A stretch of DNA of 64,000 nucleotides, taken from contig NZ_VTXE01000029.1 in the NCBI RefSeq assembly GCF_013114595.1, positions 1-64,000 on the forward strand, in the 5' to 3' direction. Under the pieces are notes generated by a model. That model was not told where the DNA came from, did not search any database, and was given only the letters and a program-made list of their open reading frames with translations. The translations under genes and the position numbers were made by a program. This DNA comes from Vibrio sp. 99-8-1 (GTDB taxonomy: Bacteria > Pseudomonadota > Gammaproteobacteria > Enterobacterales > Vibrionaceae). Positions 59,652 to 64,000 of the stretch are shown here, piece by piece (within the stretch, counting starts at the first letter, position 1; each line of letters opens with the position of its first letter).

Positions 59652-60587
59652 ATGAAAGTAGCCGTTATTGGAGCCGCAGGAGGCATTGGACAAGCATTAG
59701 CTTTATTACTTAAAAATCGCTTGCCAGCTGGTTCTGATTTAGCCCTTTATGATATTGCACCTGTAACACCGGGTGTCGCTGCTGATTTAAGCCATATCCC
59801 TACGCCTGTTTCTATCAAAGGTTACGCTGGTGAAGACCCATCTCCTGCCCTTGAAGGTGCAGATGTTGTTCTTATCTCTGCTGGTGTTGCTCGCAAGCCT
59901 GGAATGGATCGTGCTGATCTGTTCAATGTGAATGCTGGCATCGTTAAATCTTTGGCAGAAAAAATTGCAGTGGTATGTCCAAAAGCTTTAGTGGGTATTA
60001 TTACTAACCCAGTAAACACAACGGTACCTATTGCAGCAGAAGTGTTGAAGAAGGCGGGTGTATATGACAAGCGTCGTCTATTTGGTGTGACGACTCTGGA
60101 TGTTATCCGTTCAGAAACGTTTGTTGCAGAACTAAAAGATAAAGATCCAGGTGACATTCGTGTTCCTGTTATTGGTGGTCACTCTGGTGTGACAATTCTT
60201 CCTCTACTGTCTCAAGTTAAAGGCGTAGAGTTTACCGATGAAGAAATTGCAGCATTGACTGTTCGTATCCAAAACGCAGGTACCGAAGTTGTTGAAGCAA
60301 AAGCGGGCGGTGGCTCTGCAACACTTTCAATGGGTCAAGCGGCATGTCGTTTTGGTATCTCATTGGTGAAAGCACTAAATGGCGAAGAGAACGTTGTTGA
60401 GTGTGCTTATGTTGAAGGCCCTGGAGACCATACTCGTTTCTTTGCTCAGCCAGTTAAACTAGGCAAAGAGGGTGTTGAAGAAGTACTTAGCTACGGTGAG
60501 CTAAGTGCATTTGAAAAAGATGCCCTTGATGGCATGATGGATACTCTAAACGGCGATATTGTTAAAGGCGAAGAGTTCGCGAAATAA
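59652..60587 (+). CDS. mdh: Malate dehydrogenase (NAD)
   Basis: Mdh oxidises malate to oxaloacetate in the citric-acid cycle. It has 311 residues (E. coli 312). The NAD loop is VIGAAGGIGQALALLL; DLSHIPTPV, ISAGVARKPGMDRADLFNVN, and the active-site block VIGGHSGVTILPLLSQ with its catalytic histidine are all present. AAGGAG precedes the ATG. It is divergent from argR and convergent with ispB. Confidence 0.97.
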   Translation: MKVAVIGAAGGIGQALALLLKNRLPAGSDLALYDIAPVTPGVAADLSHIPTPVSIKGYAGEDPSPALEGADVVLISAGVARKPGMDRADLFNVNAGIVKSLAEKIAVVCPKALVGIITNPVNTTVPIAAEVLKKAGVYDKRRLFGVTTLDVIRSETFVAELKDKDPGDIRVPVIGGHSGVTILPLLSQVKGVEFTDEEIAALTVRIQNAGTEVVEAKAGGGSATLSMGQAACRFGISLVKALNGEENVVECAYVEGPGDHTRFFAQPVKLGKEGVEEVLSYGELSAFEKDALDGMMDTLNGDIVKGEEFAK

Positions 60588-60604
60588 TATCTACCATCTA
60601 AAAG

Positions 60605-60638
60605 AAAAGGTCAGACTGCTTATAGTCTGACCTTTTTT
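60605..60638. terminator. Bidirectional terminator between mdh and ispB
   Basis: AAAAGGTCAGACT / AGTCTGACCTTTT forms a strong stem with a 6-base loop and A/T runs on both sides, between converging stops. Confidence 0.95.
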
Positions 60639-60663
60639 GGTTTTGTTCTCTGCTTATTTATTA

Positions 60664-61635
60664 CTACTTATTTCGCTTAACCGCCAAATGTGCAAGAGCG
60701 ATTAAGGCTTCTTTATATTCAGAGTCAGGAACGACGGACAGCTCAGCAATAGCTTTATCTGCTTCTTTATAAGCCAATTCAGTGGTGTATTGCAGTGAGC
60801 CTGTTTGTTCCATTGCCTTAAGAATGTAATCCAGCTTATCCATACCGTTTGCTTTCTCTATCGCCTCACGAATAACCTGTTGCTGTTCTTCGTTACCATT
60901 TCTCATTGCGTATAATAGAGGCAGAGTAGGTTTTCCTTCGGCAAGATCATCGCCAACATTTTTGCCCATCTCTTTACCATCCGCGGTGTAGTCGAGTACA
61001 TCGTCAATAAGCTGGAATGCTGTACCAAGATATTTACCGTAGTTTTGTAAGGCGACTTCTATTTCTTCTGAAGAGTCCGTCAATATCGCACCAATTTGGG
61101 TCGCGGCTTCAAATAGTCTTGCGGTCTTAGAGTAGATGACCTGCATATAGCTCTCTTCGCTGGTATCAGGATCATTACAGTTGATCAGCTGCTGAACTTC
61201 GCCTTCAGCGATGACATTTACTGCTTCACTCATTAACGCGAGGATCTTTAAAGATCCTAAGCTGGTCATCATCTGGAAGGAGCGGGTGTATATATAGTCG
61301 CCTACTAATACACTTGCTGCATTACCAAACGCTTCATTGGCGGTTGCTTTTCCTCTGCGCATATCCGATTCGTCAACCACGTCATCATGAAGAAGGGTTG
61401 CGGTATGGATAAACTCAACAAAAGCTGCGGCCATTGTGTGATCTTTTCCTTGGTAACCTAATGCTTTGGCAGAAAGAATCGCCAGAAGCGGTCTCAGGCG
61501 CTTTCCGCCACCGCTGACAATATAAAAGCCCAATTGGTTAATTAAAGTGACTTCAGAGTTAAGTTGAGCTTGAATTATCTCATTTACTTTTGCCATATCA
61601 TTGGCTGTAAGCGCTTGGATAGCTTTAAAATCCAT
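60664..61635 (-). CDS. ispB: Octaprenyl diphosphate synthase
   Basis: IspB makes the polyprenyl side chain of ubiquinone and menaquinone. It has 323 residues (E. coli 323). The two aspartate-rich sites are LLHDDVVDESDMRRG (84-88) and QLIDDVLDYTADGKEMGKNV (211-215); GGGKRLRPLLAILSAKALG precedes the first. It is divergent from rplU, as in E. coli and many relatives. Confidence 0.95.
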   Translation of the reverse strand: MDFKAIQALTANDMAKVNEIIQAQLNSEVTLINQLGFYIVSGGGKRLRPLLAILSAKALGYQGKDHTMAAAFVEFIHTATLLHDDVVDESDMRRGKATANEAFGNAASVLVGDYIYTRSFQMMTSLGSLKILALMSEAVNVIAEGEVQQLINCNDPDTSEESYMQVIYSKTARLFEAATQIGAILTDSSEEIEVALQNYGKYLGTAFQLIDDVLDYTADGKEMGKNVGDDLAEGKPTLPLLYAMRNGNEEQQQVIREAIEKANGMDKLDYILKAMEQTGSLQYTTELAYKEADKAIAELSVVPDSEYKEALIALAHLAVKRNK

Positions 61636-61752
61636 GTTAGTTCCGGCTGAGGTTAACCTATATAAGGCTTTAGTGATTGTAATTTTTGATAGATTTTACA
61701 CTAAAAAACATTGATAAATACATAATTCGTAGGCATGATCCTCCCACTTTCC

Positions 61753-61781
61753 ATTGGCGATTAGCATTTCGCCAATTTTTT
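61753..61781 (+). terminator. Orphan terminator-like hairpin upstream of rplU
   Basis: ATTGGCGA / TCGCCAAT form a perfect 8-bp stem with an 8-base loop followed by TTTTT. No plus-strand gene lies upstream before the divergent ispB start. It ends 11 bp before the rplU promoter, so it may insulate that promoter from antisense or spurious transcription, or end a very short RNA. Confidence 0.6.
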
Positions 61782-61792
61782 AAAAATATGGC

Positions 61793-61821
61793 TTGTCATG
61801 GGACGTTCATTCACGTAGAAT
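61793..61821 (+). promoter_or_regulatory. rplU-rpmA promoter
   Basis: TTGTCA (61793-61798), 17 bases, TAGAAT (61816-61821), then the GC-rich discriminator CTGCGCCC. It gives a leader of about 80 bases. Strong and typical of ribosomal-protein promoters. Confidence 0.8.
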
Positions 61822-61908
61822 CTGCGCCCTATTGATGATTAGTTTAGCGCACACCCGAAATGCTTGAATTTGATAGCAAAAGGCTGTGCGGAAAAAGCGG
61901 AGTAAAAA

Positions 61909-62220
61909 ATGTACGCTGTTTTCCAATCTGGTGGTAAACAACACCGAGTAAGCGAAGGTCAAACCCTTCGTTTAGAAAAATTAGACGTTGAAACTGGCGC
62001 AACAGTTGAGTTCGATACTGTTCTTATGGTTGCTAATGGCGAAGAAATCGCTGTTGGTGCACCTCTTGTTGAGGGCGGTAAAGTAACTGCGGAAGTGGTT
62101 AAGCACGGACGTGGCGATAAAGTTAAAATCGTTAAGTTCCGTCGTCGTAAGCACTCTCGTAAACAACAAGGCCACCGTCAGTGGTTCACTGAAGTGAAAA
62201 TCACTGGCATCAGCGCTTAA
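61909..62220 (+). CDS. rplU: 50S ribosomal protein L21
   Basis: L21 binds 23S rRNA together with L20. It has 103 residues, as in E. coli. It starts MYAVFQSGGKQHRVSEGQTL and ends in the basic KIVKFRRRKHSRKQQGHRQW and TEVKITGISA. AGCGGAG precedes the ATG. It is the first gene of rplU-rpmA; rpmA starts 21 bases later. Confidence 0.97.
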   Translation: MYAVFQSGGKQHRVSEGQTLRLEKLDVETGATVEFDTVLMVANGEEIAVGAPLVEGGKVTAEVVKHGRGDKVKIVKFRRRKHSRKQQGHRQWFTEVKITGISA

Positions 62221-62241
62221 TTCGGTTAGGAGAGATATACA

Positions 62242-62499
62242 ATGGCACACAAAAAAGCTGGCGGTTCTACTCGTAACGGTCGTGATTCAGAAAGTAAACG
62301 TCTTGGTGTCAAGCGTTTCGGTGGTGAATCAGTTCTAGCGGGTAACATCATCGTTCGTCAACGTGGTACTAAGTTCCACGCTGGCACTAACGTTGGTATC
62401 GGTAAAGACCATACTCTTTTCGCTCTATCTGAAGGTAAAGTGAAATTCGAAGTTAAAGGTCCTAAAAACCGTAAGTTCGTAAGCATTGAAACTGAGTAA
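62242..62499 (+). CDS. rpmA: 50S ribosomal protein L27
   Basis: L27 reaches the peptidyl-transferase centre with its N-terminal tail. It has 85 residues and starts AHKKAGGSTRNGRDSESKRL after the initiator, without the cleavable extension found in Firmicutes. GAGAGAT lies before the ATG. A terminator closes the pair, so obgE has its own promoter here. Confidence 0.97.
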   Translation: MAHKKAGGSTRNGRDSESKRLGVKRFGGESVLAGNIIVRQRGTKFHAGTNVGIGKDHTLFALSEGKVKFEVKGPKNRKFVSIETE

Positions 62500-62523
62500 T
62501 TTGGTTTCACGCTGAATTTAAAA

Positions 62524-62549
62524 GCCCTGCCGATTAGGCGGGGTTTTTT
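62524..62549 (+). terminator. Terminator after rpmA
   Basis: CCCTGCC / GGCGGGG with one T-G wobble, a 5-base loop and TTTTTT. It lies 25 bases after the rpmA stop. Confidence 0.88.
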
Positions 62550-62587
62550 ATTTATATGAGCTGGGTTTTATTGAAACAGACCAAAAG

Positions 62588-62626
62588 CATAAAGAAAGAG
62601 ATACTATTCGCGTCTCTTTCTTTATG
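62588..62626. repeat. Second hairpin downstream of rpmA
   Basis: CATAAAGAAAGAGA and TCTCTTTCTTTATG form a perfect 14-bp inverted repeat with an 11-base centre. It is followed by TTTTATT. It may be a backup terminator or an unrelated palindrome. Confidence 0.7.
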
Positions 62627-62648
62627 TTTTATTAGGCAGATAGCATTG

Positions 62649-62728
62649 GATCTCAGGTGATCGATCTGATTGGTGTTTGGATCTGCTAAAATTAGGTTAT
62701 CTAGATCATGGCAGATTATTTGTGGATC
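62649..62728. promoter_or_regulatory. Cluster of six GATC sites upstream of obgE
   Basis: GATC occurs at 62649, 62659, 62663, 62680, 62704 and 62725, six times in 80 bp. TGTGGATCA at 62721-62729 differs by one base from the DnaA box TGTGGATAA. The cluster ends 66 bp before obgE. Dam methylation and SeqA or DnaA binding are possible; this is inference. Confidence 0.5.
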
Positions 62729-62793
62729 AAATAACTGAAATGATTGGTCAGTATCAAAAGAGAGTGATACTGCCCCCCTGTGTGGAGTAAAAA

Positions 62794-63966
62794 ATGAAAT
62801 TCGTTGATGAAGCAGTTGTTAAAGTAGAAGCGGGTGATGGCGGTAGTGGCATTGTTAGCTTCTGGCGTGAAAAGTTTATAACCAAAGGCGGCCCTGATGG
62901 TGGTGATGGTGGTGATGGTGGTGATGTTTACATTCTCGCTGACGAAAACCTAAATACACTTATCGATTATCGTTTTCAGCGTTTTTATGCTGCTGAGCGT
63001 GGTAAAAATGGCAGCGGTGGTAATTGCACAGGTAAGCGCGGCCAGGATATCGTCATGAAAGTACCTGTAGGTACACGAGCTGTTGATATTCATACCAATG
63101 AAGTGGTTGGCGAAGTCGCCGAGCATGGCAAAAAAATTATGGTCGCAAAAGGTGGCTGGCATGGTTTAGGCAATACACGCTTTAAATCTTCAGTTAACCG
63201 TGCTCCTCGTCAAAAAACCTTAGGCACAAAAGGTGAAGTTAGAGAACTTCGTTTGGAGCTACTGTTATTGGCTGATGTCGGTATGCTTGGTCTGCCTAAT
63301 GCTGGAAAATCAACATTTATTCGTTCTGTTTCAGCAGCGAAGCCAAAAGTAGCGGATTATCCGTTTACGACTCTTATTCCTAGTTTAGGGGTTGTGAGTG
63401 TGGTTCCTGAAAAGAGTTTTGTTGTTGCGGATATTCCGGGACTTATAGAGGGTGCTGCTGATGGCGCGGGTTTAGGCATCCGTTTCTTAAAGCACTTAGA
63501 GCGCTGTCGAGTATTGCTGCATATGATCGATATCTTGCCAATTGATGGCAGTGATCCTGTACAAAATGCACTAACAATAATCGACGAGTTAGAGCAATAC
63601 AGTGAAAAAGTATCTCAAAAGCCGCGCTGGTTAGTATTTAACAAAACAGACCTGATGCCTGAAGAAGAGGCTGATGAGAAGATCAATGAGATCATAGAAG
63701 CGCTAGGTTGGGAAGATCGCTACTTCAAAATTTCAGCTGTGAATAAGCAAGGTACCAAAGAGCTTTGCTACAAATTAGCTGACTTTATGGAATCACTTCC
63801 GAGAGAAGAGATAGAACAGTCTGAAGAAGAGAAAGTCGACTTTATGTGGGATGATTATCATAAAGATGCGATGTCTGGCAAAGATGTGATTACTGAAGAC
63901 GACTGGGATGATGATTGGGATGACGACGATGAAGATGACGGCCACGTTATCTATGTTCGTGACTGA
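62794..63966 (+). CDS. obgE: Obg-family GTPase (ObgE/CgtA)
   Basis: ObgE is an essential GTPase that binds the 50S subunit and links ribosome assembly to ppGpp and to chromosome replication. It has 390 residues (E. coli 390). The glycine-rich Obg domain (1-158) begins MKFVDEAVVKVEAGDGGSGI. G motifs are GLPNAGKST (167-175), DIPGLIEGA, NKTDLMPEE and ISAVN. A very acidic tail (DDWDDDWDDDDEDDGH) closes it. TGGAG precedes the ATG. A lone gene here, after two hairpins and the GATC cluster. Confidence 0.96.
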   Translation: MKFVDEAVVKVEAGDGGSGIVSFWREKFITKGGPDGGDGGDGGDVYILADENLNTLIDYRFQRFYAAERGKNGSGGNCTGKRGQDIVMKVPVGTRAVDIHTNEVVGEVAEHGKKIMVAKGGWHGLGNTRFKSSVNRAPRQKTLGTKGEVRELRLELLLLADVGMLGLPNAGKSTFIRSVSAAKPKVADYPFTTLIPSLGVVSVVPEKSFVVADIPGLIEGAADGAGLGIRFLKHLERCRVLLHMIDILPIDGSDPVQNALTIIDELEQYSEKVSQKPRWLVFNKTDLMPEEEADEKINEIIEALGWEDRYFKISAVNKQGTKELCYKLADFMESLPREEIEQSEEEKVDFMWDDYHKDAMSGKDVITEDDWDDDWDDDDEDDGHVIYVRD

Positions 63967-64000
63967 TAAATAAGATTGATAAAAACCGCAATAATCCATT

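Noticed and set aside
1..64000. Mobile elements, prophage, integron, CRISPR array, rRNA or tRNA genes
   Set aside because: Searched for by eye; no transposase, integrase, spaced direct repeats or RNA-gene signatures were seen. Only short palindromic elements without genes were found.

Overview
The window looks like chromosomal DNA of a gamma-proteobacterium of the family Vibrionaceae, most likely genus Vibrio. Three things point there. The ribosomal proteins are close to their E. coli counterparts in length and sequence. The DNA is moderately AT-rich. Several genes are typical of vibrios: the VcgC/VcgE-like DUF2780 protein, an OmpV/MipA porin-like protein, a DUF2796/ABC/DUF3299 zinc cluster, the TIGR03899 protein, and a cysDN-permease-cysC sulfate cluster. 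This is a genus-level reading from memory of families, not from a search. No phage, insertion sequence, integron or CRISPR array is visible.

Layout. Bases 1-14450 carry the end of tuf, then the complete S10 (rpsJ-rpsQ), spc (rplN-secY-rpmJ) and alpha (rpsM-rpoA-rplQ) operons. Their control sites are recognisable: a consensus S10 promoter and long leader, a terminator between S10 and spc, an S8-type site at rplE, and the alpha-operon pseudoknot leader with a GTG start on rpsM. Bases 14460-21140 hold metY, a DUF2780 protein, the divergent fklB/ytfB pair, an EamA exporter, elaA, a small ORF overlapping an OmpV-like gene, and a Crp/Fnr-type regulator. Bases 21250-29370 hold cpdB and a sulfate-activation operon: cobA (siroheme), cysD, cysN, an SLC13 permease and cysC. 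Bases 29500-34530 contain a TIGR03899 gene, a 34-codon membrane-protein ORF and a zrg-type zinc-uptake operon behind a clear Zur-like operator.

Bases 34710-46100 reproduce, with gaps, the E. coli ytfJ-ytfK-msrA-tamA-tamB-ytfP-fbp-mpl order, followed by ubiX. Bases 46235-50062 are a TPP-riboswitch-controlled thiBPQ thiamine transporter; its thiB-thiP gap holds two palindromic intergenic elements. Then follow rapA, rluA, a TAXI-TRAP transporter with a universal stress protein, argR divergent from mdh, ispB divergent from rplU-rpmA, and obgE at the right edge.

Most of the window is core housekeeping: translation, transcription, sulfate assimilation, outer-membrane assembly, cofactor and cell-wall recycling. 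The least explained pieces are non-coding or very small. They are a nested dyad at metY, a 20-bp-phased direct repeat at cobA, the two palindromes inside thiBPQ, a cluster of six GATC sites before obgE, an orphan terminator hairpin before rplU, stem-loops placed directly after the periplasmic-protein genes of two transport operons, and two tiny proteins.
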